Assembly (NCBI GenBank): GCA_029851415.1
Contig: CM056744.1
Coordinates: forward strand, 89,329,907 to 89,393,906
Origin: Eretmocerus hayati
Taxonomy: Eukaryota; Arthropoda; Insecta; Hymenoptera; Aphelinidae
DNA: 64,000 bases
Direction: 5' to 3'
Shown here: one piece after another, positions 36,101 through 51,100 of the stretch
How the letters are laid out: each line of letters opens with the position of its first letter
Numbering within the stretch: position 1 is the first letter of the stretch
Notes under the pieces: generated by a model
Told to the model about the DNA's origin: nothing
The model's database searches: none
What the model saw: only the letters and a program-made list of their open reading frames with translations
Translations under genes and position numbers: made by a program

Positions 36101-39100
36101 AATATTTTTGCAAATCGCTTTAGACTGAATTTTTTTCGATTTTGTTATTTATCTAATTTTTTTATGAGGAAAGATGTTAACGTGAGGAAAGATGTTAACG
36201 TTCGTGTAGAACTTGTGATGATGACAATTTTCTATTCTACTAAGCTATCAATTCAAATTGAATGTGATGGAAATGCATGTCAAGACCAGAAGATCATCTT
36301 GAACAATATTCACTCCGTATTGAATAGTTTCAATATCACGCAAATTTGGTCTACTTGTATCAAACAATAGAAAAATTTTGAGAAATATTGATCGATACTG
36401 CATGATTTGATGATGCCACATTATTTTTCAGTTCTTTAATATATTCGACGATGAAGAATTTTTTGTTCGATTTTTGAGATGAAATCCACATGAATTTTCT
36501 CATAATTAGTATTCATCTATCAAAACGTTTCAGATTATTTTTTGGTGAAAATCATTTCGTCGATGATTATAGGTACATGAAATACAAAACCCTCAATAAT
36601 GTCCTCAATAATGTAATCTTACTTGCAAGAATGATATTATATTGTATATTTACTGCTAACTCGTAATCAAGCTAAGCTCGTATCACAAAACTCGTACATT
36701 GCAATTTATATTCAACGCTCAGCGAGTCATAACGCTTCACTTGGAAGAGGAGATGGGTCGAACATGGCCTTACTGATCCGCGATAATATCAAGAGGCGCG
36801 GTAGCGCCTCGCTGGCGAGTATGAGCAGACGAAAAATCGAGCGAGGCGCTGTGCCTATCTATACTTTGAATTGGGGTTTTTTAACCTCACACTTTTTTTC
36901 TACTTGAATTATCAACCTCTTAACGTTGCTCATAGAGCTCTGCAAAGCTTTAGCAAAGCCTTTCTGAAGCGATTCAGAGTTCTGTACAATTATTTTCTCA
37001 ATCCGAGCACTGGACGCGTTTTATTCAGCACCGCAAAATTCATGCCTTCGTTTTACATCTCAGTTCGATTTCACCAGCCCCGTGCTTCGACTCGAGAAAT
37101 ATCGAAACGTCTCTACTACACATGTGTTGGGTATGTAAGATGGTCGAGGAAGAGCGAGAGAGATAGAAGCGCGTGCGCAAGATCTTCCTGTCGGCAGTAT
37201 GCAATGAGGCTGTCTGCTGCGTACAGGGCAACGCGGGCACCGACCAGCTGGTGTGTTACCGCGGATAAATGAATTTTCGAATTATCTGAATTTCTCGATT
37301 CTATAGTTATTGCATCAGATGTGGATACTCGAAACTAGCCGTGACTAGAGGTGATGTAAAGATCAAAGCGCCATGCGAGAAGGACCGAGAGGAGAGATTC
37401 GTCTGCTTTGTTGTGTTTTGTGTGTTCGTCGCGGCTCCGCAATATTGCTCTTGCCTGTAGCTGCATGGCTCTCCAGATTGAACTGAACAAAATATACACT
37501 GATAGTAGTGTATTTTTATGGAAAAAATGACGGAGCCGTGTGTAAGAAATTCTCAAGTGCGGTGGGGACAAGTGCTTGGAAAATTTGTGGTTAACCTTGG
37601 ATTTTTATAACCAAGGAGTGAGATCCCCCCCCCCCTCATTCACTTTTTCTCCAAAAGTAAAACTAGGCGAGTATGAGGTTTAGAAAAGAACCATTCATCT
37701 CCAGTACATCAAAACTTCAAATTTTATACGACATGGTTTAAACTTTTGGAAGGAATGAGATCTAAAAAAACCATGTCGAGTATTTTTTGAGCCGATTTGT
37801 CACGATCAACATATCATCACTGATAGAGACTAGAGCCACTTTCCTCCAATCAAATCTTTCTTTCAATTCATCCTAATGCTGGTGGTTTGACAATTTCTTA
37901 CTAGCTAATTGTCGCTGAGATGACCCGAAGTTTAGGTGAGTAGAAGAGGTACAGGGGAATATCGAAATAGAGAAAATATAACTGAGTTGAATTTGGTGTT
38001 CATGATGATTCATTAAAATCTCATATCATATACTCAGTCATATTTTCTCTATTTCGATATTCCCCTGTACCTCTTCTACTCACCTAAACTTCGGGTCATC
38101 TCAGCGACAATTAGCTAGTAAGAAATTGTCAAACCACCAGCATTAGGATGAATTGAAAGAAAGATTTGATTGGAGGAAAGTGGCTCTAGTCTCTATCAGT
38201 GATGATATGTTGATCGTGACAAATCGGCTCAAAAAATACTCGACATGGTTTTTTTAGATCTCATTCCTTCCAAGAGTTTAAACCATGTCGTATAAAATTT
38301 GAAGTTTTGATGTACTGGAGATGAATGGTTCTTTTCTAAACCTCATACTCGCCTAGTTTTACTTTTGGAGAAAAAGTGAATGAGGGGGGGGGGGATATTT
38401 TATTCTGTGGAAATTACTCCTTCATTCTTGTTTCGCACGTCAGTTTCCCTTGTTTTCCTCTGTTATGCTGATTGCTGATATATTTTCAATTTGAACTATA
38501 ATCAATTCGCAGTCTCGCTTTGCATTTCTATCCAACAAATAATAAAAATTGCTAATGTAAGAAACAGTTTCGAGCAACATTTTTTTCTTTTCTCATAACA
38601 TAATTTCTACATAAAACGTAATTTTTTTCGTAAAATGTTCTCTCTTTTTAATAATCCAAGGCGTTGGGAAAGATTCTTCCTCATATCACTGTTACCTTGA
38701 TTCCAAAACTTGTAGAAATCCTTCCAGAATACCTGTCCGACATTTCGAAATACCGATAAATTTCCAACCCTCAGATTGCCGGGATTTTTCGTATCAAGAT
38801 GACCTCTTTCAAAGAGGTAAATTTTTCTGTATGAGCATCTTGCATGTTGAGAAGAATAATTGTCGAGGTCCCGGTTGACTCAAACATGAGCCATAGGCTG
38901 TCAGGTAACGGTTGGAGTCCTTACACAAATTTTTCGGATTTAGAGGTTTTTATCAATTTACGGATATACATTTTTGTCCTTCGCAGACGTGATAGGTTGT
39001 TCAAATCATTCTTTCGTGCGCCTATATTATCACAAAACCCTTTTATGCTTATTCACCTGGAGCAAAATTCCCTGGATAATCGACACCAGCCTAATTTGAA

Positions 39101-42100
39101 ATTTTTGGGAATTTTACTCTCTCCCTTAGGGCTAGTTCAGATACACGAATTAGTTCGACAGAAATTTTGAGATAATTCTTCATGTACCAGGAACCTATTA
39201 AACTTTATCGAAACTTCAGTGACAATCATCAAATCGATGATTGAAGGTTAACCTTTAATTAAAGGTGGAATTTTGGCACATTTCAATATCGTTGCTGATT
39301 AAAAATTTTTCAATCGAATGCCAAAAAAGTGCATTGCCTCTCTGTAGCTTCTACTCTTGAATATACTGTGAAAGTAGGCCTTCAAATCTGTTACCTTATT
39401 GAAATGGTTCAAGATTTTCAAAATTATATACACTGCCGGTCAAAAGTTTCAGGACACCCAAATTTTTTTTCCAATTTTGTGAGTAGAACAACTAGGCTCT
39501 ACTTGGCCGAAAAGGATCTTATCAGGTACATTTGGAAGGTCTTTTTACGTACCTTGAGATGGCATTATCCATTCTTATCAGTACGAATCTGGATCTTCCC
39601 AATTTGAGCTTGAAAAAGTGCCAATTTTGATGATTTTTCGAAGAATCTTCCTGGTCGGGTAGCTCGAAAGTACAGGAATATTCTAGAATGGATCTACAAA
39701 GACCTGAAAGTTTAAGTTTAGACTCGAGTTTAGAGCTTCAAAATCCATTCTCCAATATTCTCCTACGTTATCTCCGCTCCGAGCTATAACATTTTCTGTG
39801 GAGCAAGATTTTTCGCAAAAACTAACACTTGAATTCGAAAAAGATGGAGAAATGCGTTTTAAGGGGAATACAAACTCTGGTCCTGGTATATGTCTTCTAT
39901 ATTATGATCAAGAAAACGAGAAATCTTTGAAACATGCCCCAAAAAGTGAATTCCTTCGTCAATAAGGATGCCACTTTTACTCTTCAGAGAAAATGTCATA
40001 TCTCGGAGTGGGAGTACGTGGGAGGATTTTGGAAAACGGATTCTAAAGCTCTAGACTAGAACTTTTAGGTCTGTCCAGTTCCATCCCGAAACATTGATGT
40101 ACCTTTGGGCAACGAGAGCCGAAATATTCTCCTGTAAATCATCGAAATTAGCACTTATTCTAGCTCAAATTGGGAAGATCCAGGTTTGTACTGATAAAAA
40201 TGAATAATGTCACCTCAAAGTACGTAAATAGACCTTTCAAATGAGCCCTGATAAGATCTTTTTTTCGGTCAAGTTAGAGTTTAGTAGTCCCAATCACAAA
40301 ATTGGGAATACATAGTAGATTTCGATACAAGGGCAGGGATGTTTGTTGGTTTCCGTGGCCCGAGTGTCGAATACTGTTTCATCGTCGGCGTGGGAAAGAA
40401 AATGGAAAAAACGGCTCTTTCCCGCACAGACGATGAAAAAAATAATTTTGGGTGTCCTGAAACTTTTGATCGGTAGTGTACATATATCACATTAGTAATC
40501 AGGGTTAAAGAAGCCTTGGTAGAAATGTTGAGCACTTTTGGCCAAAAACTGTCCAAGTTGCATTGCCACGTATTGCTACTACAGCTATATATTTTGCATA
40601 GGTGGCCAGAAAAATGCTCATATTTCTACCAGGGAGTCCCAACAACTCATTTTTATTCTCGTATTTACCGCCTGCGAAAACAAGTTCCACATTCCCACTG
40701 AAGATGAAAAATTTCAGTTATCAATCTTCTCCCCAGTCGTTCTTACGCGTTCCTATCTCATACCACGCAGATAAATAATCTCGATATCATTGCATAGAAA
40801 TAAATGCCACCCGGTTGATAGGCACAAAGAAATACTAGGGGGCCAGTCGATTTTAATCTCAAAAAAAGAAAAAAAAAATTCTAATCCCATCACTCTCCGA
40901 ACGTATACACCCCCAAGCACCAAACGAACCACACATGCAAACTCATCCTGTATCAGCCATATGCGATTTTCTGGGTACCATACCAAACCAAATTAATACA
41001 AAAATCACCCTTCTCAAAAGCCAACATCAGCGATACGCTCAAAATTTCCCCTCGTTTGAAAGCTTGTAACAGGGGAAGGTTGCAAAAAAAAATTGAAATT
41101 GTAATGCAAATGCGAGACCGGATCGATACTTTGCGCGTATATATACCAGCAAAATACAACCCCCGCGTTCCATACGACATCACACTAATATATATGTATA
41201 GAGTTGCAGGATATATAAGCGGGTCAAGCGTCGCGCCGTATTCGCTCCATGCATGCATGTATCATTGTTGCGCGCTGCTGCCGAGGCTGCTGCTGATGAT
41301 GTGCTATACACATTATATCGTTTACTTGCGTATGTGTGTTGGAAAATAACAGGGAGAGAAAGAGAAAGAAAGCACGTGACACGAGGTATATAAACGCACG
41401 TGTAACATGCGCACGCCGCGCCGGTGCGTTACAACAAACCCGTCGATCACGCCTCCGCATCTGCGCGAATTTGGCTTTTTTTGAGTGGGGCACAAAATGT
41501 TAGTGTGTGTATATATAGAGGGGGGGAGGTAGTGTTGCTCAAAATTTCGATAGCCCGAGGGAGTTGTTTCGTTTCTCACGAATCTTGCATCAACGATTCT
41601 TTCCATCGAGATTATGATGGGTGCACTCGAGAAGCTCATAACCCCTAGAGATACAATGTTCAGTCACACATTAGTTGGTTTTTTTTTCTTAAGTGCAACA
41701 GAAACTGGAAATGTTGATCATTTTTTTTTTCTTTTTTGAGTTTTTAACCCTTCCAGCACGGGCCCTTTTTTGACACATGCGAGAATTTTCCTCTTCTCAA
41801 GCGCGCAAAATATTGGGATAATTGTAGTGGAGATTGAATCTCCAAAGACTCGCGTAATTTTCTGAATTTTCTCAGATTTTTTTTCGAATCAATTTCAGAA
41901 AGGTTCGAGCTTTTTTTAATAAATCCGAATCGAATAAATCGTTTGCTTTTGACGCGAGTGGGCTTAAGGATATGTCGTCGGAGTTCTATCCCTACTGCAC
42001 ACTTCCCGACATTGCCGAGTTCATGAATTCTTCAGCGTATTTTTGAGATATCATAAATGTAGGGAGTAACGCCGATTTTTTTGTTTCTTTAAGAATCGAT

Positions 42101-45100
42101 ATTATACTTTTCAAATTTACGATACCTGGAAAATTGCGAAAGGTATTTGAGAGAACTCGATAATGACGCGTATCCAACATCCTCTTAAATTACAGCTAAA
42201 ATCTCACCAGCGTTGTGAAACCATTGACAAAAAACACGGGGTCAGACATCAAAATTCTGAGGTAAATGACTTCCAAAATCATTTCCAACGGTCTTCAGTA
42301 ACAAGTTAAACTACACATTTGGGTTGCTACACTAAACAGAGGAAATCATAAGTCAACCATCTAAATTTTGAGATACCCATAATAATTATTATGGGCATCC
42401 GTGCTAAAAGGGTTAAATCTATGTTACCCACCATCGTATCAATGAGGAATAGTATAATATTTCTTTGCAAGCATCTGATTTTGTATGATGATGATTATTA
42501 TTGAGGGCGTGACTAGAGGCAGCTCCGTCGTGGCATTTCAAAATCCAATCGATAAATGAATCAATTTGGTATTCCCCCGATATGTAGCTACGATGAGCTC
42601 TCATTACAACGTCGTGTTAATTATTCAAAGTTCAATTCAAAGTTTTGCGAGAGAGATAAGTACTCAGATGTCGATGAGATTTTTTCCCTCGTCAAGTGAA
42701 ATATAAACAACTTCCGTATAAAATCCATCTGTATTCGTTGAAAATAAGAAAGTCAAAATCTCAGTGTAAAATTTTCAAGGTGTCATTTTATGTCATCAAT
42801 TTCATACTATTGAGTCAATCATCTAATAAAAAATCAAAAATACGATTACATCTATCAAAAATTACAACCGTTTTTATTCAAATTGAGACATTTCCCGGTA
42901 TAGTCTAACAGAAGGGTCGATGCCTCGAAGGTTAATAACCTCTGACGCATTATATTCGCGCACCTGGTACATACTTTGTTTTTTTTTTCTTCACATTTTC
43001 TGTAAAATATTCATTGGTAGCCGGTAATTATCGTATTAAGCTCAGACATTTCAACTATACAGAGGTGAAGATACGTCGATTTTCTTTACATAACAGGAAT
43101 ATCCCGTAACAAGCATAATTGCTACAATTTTATAATTTAAAATTTTGCTAGAATTTAATCTTATTGACAAAATTATGTTCTCACTAGCTTGTCATTAGAG
43201 AAATTTCTATATATTCTGTTTCTTGTAATGAAAATGTTGACTTTCAAGTTCATCCTAGAGTCAATCACGAAGAAAATTGTTTTTCAAACAACTTTAATTT
43301 CATTGCGGTCGCAAGTTTACTATAGCTATTCTGCGTCGTTGGCACATGAAAAATTCATTATGACTAGAAGTTTTAAATTTATCTAGAGATACTTTTTATT
43401 TTAAAAGTTTTGTTACAATGTGGACAATAATCGAGAGCAGACAAAAAAGTGAAAAAATCCAAAATAATCGGATCAACTATCATATTTTTCCAAAAATTTT
43501 CACGAGCTTCATAGATGCCTTTTGGACCAAATTTAACCACTAAACCTTTTTTAATTGAGGAATATTAGAAATGTGGATGCGATGCCTCAATTGGAGGCCA
43601 ATGATCGACTCTAGGCTCATCCTATTCCAGTTATGTGTGAGCTTGCAAAAATTGCATCAAACCAGGAAAACTATCCATGTCTACAGCTACTAAATTCCTT
43701 CATAAAAATCCTAAAGATGCTAAAATTAAAAGTCAATTGCTCACTAATTTTGTATTCTGCTCATATCTCCAAATGAGTACTTTACATTACACATTTTGCC
43801 ATCAAATTCAAAACACACCACACACGATTCCTCCTCTCACACGCGATGATTATGATGTTTTTCATTATAATAAAGCCGAGTTTAGAGCAAAATCGCACAA
43901 GCAGCCGCATTTCTCATTATGTCCATCGGCGTAGCATGTAATAAAAAAGAAAAAAAGAAAGAAAAAGAAGAAAGAAAGAAGAAGAAGATTAAGAACAGTT
44001 TCATATAAAGAGAGCATAGCATATCAAAGAATAAATGCGACGATGAGCTAGCGTGGTTGTATTCGACAAGCGCGTAGCGTATTGCAAATCGAGCAGGGGT
44101 TCACATCGAGTGCATTTTCAAGGGGACAATGTTCTCTCGATCATGAAGGAAACGAGGGGGAGAAATGCGAGAAAGAGGTGGCAAAGATGCCGTCCAAGCG
44201 AAAAAGAAGGCAAAAAAATTGAAAGGGTTCCACAATGTGTATACGAGTGCTTCACCAATACGGGTAGGGTTTCCCGTAATTATTTGAGCCGATCTAATAA
44301 ATGCTGATATAATTATGCTAAAGCTTGCGCCTGCGCGGTCGATACTGCAAACGCGACAACTTTATTTCAGCAATATTATTGCTCATTTCGGACAGCGTTT
44401 TATAGTTTTATACTTCCCCATCATCTCACCCTACATTGGCTCATATCATGATACAGCCTAGAGGCATGTTTCACAAATCTATTTCAAGCGCTTATTTTAT
44501 ATATCCATTGTCATTTGTTCAAAAATCTCAATTTGTCACATATCAGTGACATGAGATGTGTCTCATAAGTATTATTGATTTTTGTACATTTGATGGGGAG
44601 GCATCTAATTTTGAAAGTCCAGTTTAAATATTTAAAAAGGTAACAAAAGTTGGTCAATATATAATGGGCTCCCTGAGGAGTTGATTAGACTTATTGGAAA
44701 GCAGTAGGTATTTAGTGAATCTTTGATAGGTTACGAGAGTGTCAAAATTATCATTTCTAATGACCCTGTACGTCTACACTGGTACCAGGGATATTATTGA
44801 TCGTCTCCTTGGAAAATGTGTTCTTATTGACTCCTTGATTTGATCTGAATGTATATGGAAAGAACAGAGTGGAAGAAAAGAGTACTGGGCTAATCCATGC
44901 AACTGTTCGAAGACTATTTCTCTGAAGTGAGCTTACAAATGGTTCTCCATATCTGTAAAGTCGCTGTTGTGCAGTTCTCTCAAGGCTTTTATTGTATAGT
45001 GTCTAACTTTGAATGAGGTTAATGATGATTGCAATGAGCTATTTGTTTATGTGAAATAATGTTTTGCTATCACTGCTATAGGTGTACCATGAGGATTACA

Positions 45101-48100
45101 TGTTTAGTTTAGTAACTCCCACTTTCCACGAAAGACTTGTTTTCAAATGGCAAACCTCACATTACTCCAAACTTGTATTGACTCATTCGACTGAAGTTCA
45201 ATGTTGTGATTTGAATTTCTATGATGAACCTTCTTTATGTACTATCAGAATCCAGAAAATTGATTACTCCAAAATCAATACGAACACAAAGTACTAGTCA
45301 TAGTTGAAAACCTCCACTGGAGAGAAAGTGGTCTTTCCTCGACTGCACCACTTACATTATTTGGATAGTATTATACAGTCAGTAACAAGAGTTCGAATTT
45401 ATACTTTTTACATCAATTGTGGTTCAAGCTTGGGTTCGACTAATCACAATTGAGAGTATCATGAAAATTCTTGATCGAAATAATAAACACTTCTTTGTTG
45501 ATCAACACACCCACGCTGTTTGACATCATATTTTTCACTATAAACTTCATAGCTCTAGGTTACACTTTTCAAACTTGACTCGTCCTCTTATGTTTCAAAT
45601 GATATTGTATTCGTGAATCGGCATTGGAGGACTAATTTTATTTCTCTATCAATCTCAAATTTGAGATCGATTTTGCCGATTTACGAATATAATATCATCT
45701 CATAGTTCTGGATTTACATTTGCAGATCAAAATATGACTATCAACAAGAAATTCTTGAGCTCCGCTTGTTCAGATTTTGAATTAATCCCTAGCGCAGATT
45801 TGCCAATCTTTCCTCAAGCAACACAGTTAGTACTTTGATTTGAACTTTCCACGATTTTGAGCTCATTCTTACGATTGCTTACTGCGGGAGAAATGAATGT
45901 GATGCAATAAAAACACCGTTTATCAATATTCTCGACTTATCAACCTCAGCTCATCTCCGAGTGTCCGTTCGCTAAATTTTGCCAGCGAGCGCTCTTTGCA
46001 TCATCAGAAGGAATGAGAAGGAAGCATGGCTCGGCACGCGCTAGTCACGTGTGTGCATCACCCAAAGAGCGAGTTAGTTGGAGGACCTCGTCATGGACAC
46101 ACTTCCCCTCCACACCCTTGATCCCCCAAATTTTTCCATCTCTCTTGCCTGTCTGCATTTCTTCTTTCTTTCTTTTGTACTTCCACACGCCGACTATCTT
46201 TTTTTTTGCACTTTCTCCTCCGCTTTCGCTTTCATCTCTCTCTTTATCTTTCCGTCTCTGATAATATGCTTCATCGTCGGCTCTTCATTTTGCTTCATAG
46301 TGTCCGTTATGCTTTTGTCTTTTCGACAAGACCCACGTGTGCGATGTCGCATGTATGTACTTGTCTATACATCACTTTTGCGTACACGCGCTTTGCGAAT
46401 TGCATGGGTAACATTGAGGCCTTTGTCTACTATGTGATTTACCCCCTTAATTGAATCGAGTATCATTAGACCTCGCATTAAACTACGTTTAGAATTTTAT
46501 TCAGCATATCTTTTTCAGTATGCCTGCATGTGTTCTCTCAAATTTGGCTGAGTTATTTCATCAGATATTTCTGATTAGGTATAAGTCAAGAAATTTTGAC
46601 TTATTACGTCGCTTATGTTCCGCATAAAATATTCCTCGAGATATTCTTTCCAAAATCCTCAAATCAGTTTCGAGATCAGTTTGTTAAGTATATGCGTGGA
46701 GTGTCAAATTACGATTTTCTTCATAGTAACCAGATCATATAAATATTATTCTTGTCTTGTTCAATCAAAATATTCCATAATTTCCATATTCGAATTTTCC
46801 AAAATGAAATATTTCTCGATAGTCTTTTTTCGGATAGGTATCGTTTTCGGTCTCACCAACATGGAATATTTTTAAAGTATTTTACCATCTTGTCGAAAAA
46901 TTGAATTCTAGTTTTGTGCTTGCTGCTGCTTTTACTCCATGTCCCCTGCCCAGTGCTGCCCTCATTTTTATTGGTCTCCCCTATTGAAAAAGCTTAGCAT
47001 AATTCAAAATGCTTCGCTCACTTTTGTTCGTCCTTTTATATCTTCTTGCCCGCTCATCAGAGCTCGATCTATTTTATTCTCCCCCTACATATGCGTTGGC
47101 GAGAGCTCTTCTTTCACTTTTTTTCATCAGTATCGAATTTTTTGTAACCTTGGCGCTCCCCTTCAATCCGAAAAAATTTGTTCCCAACTTTTTCCCAGAA
47201 TTGGGCTTTGTCTCTTTTTTTTGTCGAGTTTTAGCAGTCTTTTTTCCATGAGAATATTTTTTAAAAGAACACGTGCAGGATATTCAGGATACACCTCGAA
47301 TTTCTGTAGCATACAGTTTTGGTCTCAATTTTTTGATTCATTTTTTTTCTTCGAAGACGTTACCCATCTGTCTTGTTTTGGAAGTTGGCTCTTTTTTCTC
47401 AATTAAAAGAAAAAAAGTTAGCCTCGAAGTATTGCATCTCGACCTATAAAGAAATTTTCCCATGATAGCATTTTGTTGAAAAGAATCTACGGTGCATTCA
47501 AGATGATTGCAGAGATAGTTGTAACAGAACAATGAGATAATTTATATAGAGATTTGCTTGGGATACTTTTGAGAACCAACGTGTATCATTGCACTTCCTT
47601 ATAAAATCCTATCGCGAAATGAGATCTACCCTCGCATCCTGAATCGTGAGCACTCATTAAGGAAATTGTTCATGACCATTTTAGTTGAAGTTTTTTCATC
47701 ATACTCCCTTGATATCTCATCGCAATAATTTCCTTCAAAAGAAGTTTGCAGGCAGTTGCTATATTACAGAAGTATGAAGACGTGGTAGAAGAATTATGAA
47801 AATGTATTGTTGAACAGCAGCTCAAAATGTATCTAAAATGTCCTTTAATCCGGGAAAAATATTTTCATGTTCATCGGTATAACTTGTGATAATCGGTTGG
47901 CTCAAATGGGCTCATTCAAAAATTCATCAGTTCTGCAAAACCCAAGAAACAACCGTAGCAGTCGAGTAGCAGTTTTCAGTAACCTCGGTACGCGAGAAAG
48001 CTCATCACCAAGTCAATGCCCCACACGCCACCGGTGACTCAAATATTTTTAATATCTTCATTGTGAAACGTATAAAACTGACATTTCAAACAAAATTTGC

Positions 48101-51100
48101 AGGCACTTGTCGTTTTGTTTGTTATTTCTGACTATTAAATGATCAAGTAGAATGCAGACTTTTGCGCAAGCCCGCACCCAGCTATCATCGCTCGCGATCA
48201 TTTGGGACATGGGACGTCCTCACAATGGCAAATTTTAGGAACGTCCGATTAAGATGACCAATTGTTGACTAAAATACCTGGTTTTCGGGCAAAAGCTTCG
48301 GAAATCTGTCCAACGTTGTTTGTTTTTGGGACGTCCACAGAACATGCAGGGACATGCGCTCTTGGATACAAGAAACATGTCCTCAAATGCATGTCCAAAC
48401 CACCACCTCAAATATGTCCCTTTTTCGATGACCGTTTTCCTTGCCATGAGGGGACAAACGGTCTTAAGAGGTCCGACTCGAAGCCCGGTTGTGGAACGTT
48501 TAAAGGATATCCAAGGAATTGCACTTTAGGACAAGGTTGGACATAACCTCAAACGCATGTCCAAACAGCCACCTCAAGAATGTTCCATTTTCGATGACCT
48601 TTTGGCCGCCCGCCCGTATGCTCTTGGGGACACTGTGAGGCATTTTTTGACGGTTTAACTCAAGTATTTCGAAGTTTTGATAAATGCTCGTTGTTACCCA
48701 AGATTAGAGCTTCAATTAATTTGAGCCCGGATACGTTCTAGAATTCGTGGCGATCTGAGCATTTTTTGCGAGATTTTTTGGATATGCAGGTGGGAGGAGT
48801 GCGGGGGGGGGGGTGAAATCGGGCTACTTTGAGGGCTCATATCTCAACAGGGCAGCTGGACCAAAATTCGGGTATAGGACGAGCATTATGAGCATTTATG
48901 GACCTACCACCACGAGCATATTTTAGTCCAATATGATTAGGATTCCGAAACGAAACGGTCGATCTTCATGATATTCTGCACAGATATTCATGATTACTTG
49001 GATTCTTTTCTCACCTGATCTTCCTGTTGTCTCATGATTTTACAAGACAACTACCCCAACATGATCAAATATTTTCGTCTGGTTGGCTGCCCGTTTGACG
49101 AAGATACATTCGATTTACCATATTTAGTGTGATACGAGACTGTGAAAGAACTTCGGGGTGCATTAGCAAATTGTACCCGGTGTTGTTGTGTTGCTATCAT
49201 ATATTAGAATGCCGTTGTCCCAATGTCACAGGACCCCGTGATGTTGGGTCTCCTATCACTAAATTTTCGAAGTACAATGAACGGCTTTCTACACCACCCG
49301 AGAGGTACGCTTGTGGGCGCGTTTCTTTTATTTCTTTGATAACGGTTGAGGAGATTCACCTCTGTCCACGGCAGGAGTCCTATATACCTCACCCGTGCTC
49401 GAGAGGATCACCAGCCTCCAACCTCTTTAGGCTCACCCCAGAGCGGTATCCCTCGGGTGGTGTGGAAAAGCCGTTCAATGCACTTCGAAAGTTTAACATT
49501 AGGAGACTGAACATCACGTAATCTTGTGACCTTGAGACAACGGAATCCTAGTTAATATTAGAAGTGGGCAACACGATCCGGTACCATTCTGTTGAAATGA
49601 ATCACCTGCACCTCTCATGAGACAATTGGTTAGATAGGAAGGAAGAAACTGAGGAAAACGAACTGATGAGGACCTCGTTGAAAAAATGGTTTTGGCCTTC
49701 CGCACATTCCATGACCGTACGGGCTATGCAATAAAATAAACGTCACAAATAGCTGTTTGAAGTGCGATCAGGAACCATACTGAATGAGATTCTGATACAT
49801 TCATTCAAGTTCCGCCGAGAGTTCTGCAAATCCATAATATGGATCGGGTACAAATGCATCAATGGAATTTGGGTAGGAATTACTCATCTCAACAATCTCG
49901 TTGTTTGATGACAGTCATTCGAACGACCAGTCCTGCGAACGATCATCAAATTCATTTGAGAGCTGGCAACAATTAGCTTCGAGATGGACTTGTATCTTCA
50001 GGACTCCGTCAAGGGCTAGATCAAAGGGCGGTCTCGATTGTTACACTTTGCTAAAAACTACCAATGGCTCAAGTTTTCGTCGAAGTTTTTTCTTCAATTG
50101 TTTGGATACCAATTCATTTTTCTCTAGTCTGGACATTTTTTAGGCACAGTAAAAACTATGTGCGGAGCCGAGACTTTGAGCAAAGAAAACGAAAACATGA
50201 AATGTTGAAAACTAAATTCTTACCTTCAGTAAACCACAAAAAGAATTTCTGAATTTCTTTCATTTCAAAGATGTGTAAAACAAGATCTTTTTCAAACTCT
50301 CACATGTAAAATTTGTAATAATGAGGAAAAAGGTCTGGACTTTGGGAATCGAGTGTAAAGTTGATCAATAACTCTCATCATCGGAAGTAATATCATCGAT
50401 AAAAATAAACTAGATGCGAAATATGATGAGTATTGAATTTAGTAACCTTAGAAGAATCCTCTGCTTTTTTATATACTACAACACAGTGCAATTTTCAGCT
50501 CGATTTTCAGAAATTGGTAAAATATAGTACATACGAGAATCTGGGTTGGGCTTTTAGAAGTTAGGGCATTGCGAGAAGCATTGTTTATGACATTGCTGCT
50601 CATATTCTTTTCATGCGCTGTATTCTGCTGTTGTTGGAAATGATTCGTTCCTACACTCGAGATCAATAAAAACTTTCTTTACATAGCATTTGGCTCGGCA
50701 TTTGGTCTTTGTAATTCTTATAAAAGATTCTTGAAACACGTCTTCAGAAGTATGCCTCAACCTCTATCTCTTTTCTTTCTCATCAGCAAAACGAATGCAA
50801 ACTTTTCTTGAATCAATCAAGTCTTGAGGGTATTACTACTAAGATTTACCCCAGTATTTGTGCGTTTCGCAGTAAGTTACAAATTCTATGGGGGAAAAAA
50901 CTTCTAAATAGTTGGTTGGTCTCGACTACACCGATTATAACTCTTCTTGCTTGATTTATGTTGAACAACTATGTCTGTCAATATTGAATTTGCATCAAGA
51001 TTAATAGTGTGCGCATTTTTATTTGACTGGAGCTTTCTTTATGGATACTTTGATAACGATGATCGATTTCATTATTTTTTCTGAGGTTCCCTTATTTTAC

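Larger units (their letters stand above)
29451..36794. other. Intron 1, middle: no gene; microsatellites and CpG-rich islands
   Basis: No nested coding sequence is supportable. CpG-rich segments at about 31.25-31.45 kb and 34.50-34.64 kb stand out from the AT-rich background and are candidate enhancers or alternative promoters, from composition alone. A 10-G tract lies at 30386-30395. A 17-base unit, gaggaaagatgttaacg, is tandemly duplicated at about 36168-36202. Confidence 0.45.
42417..48380. other. Intron 1: no nested gene
   Basis: AT-rich DNA with low-complexity pyrimidine-rich open frames (46.0-46.45 and 46.9-47.4 kb) that look spurious. The segment 45.95-46.4 kb is somewhat CpG-rich. 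Confidence 0.45.

Noticed and set aside
35909..36370. 153-codon open frame, plus strand
   Set aside because: Inside intron 1, with a tandem 17-base duplication within it, no domain and random-looking composition.
46939..47406. 155-codon open frame, plus strand
   Set aside because: Phe/Ser-rich translation of pyrimidine-rich DNA, with an overlapping open frame in another phase. No homology recognised.
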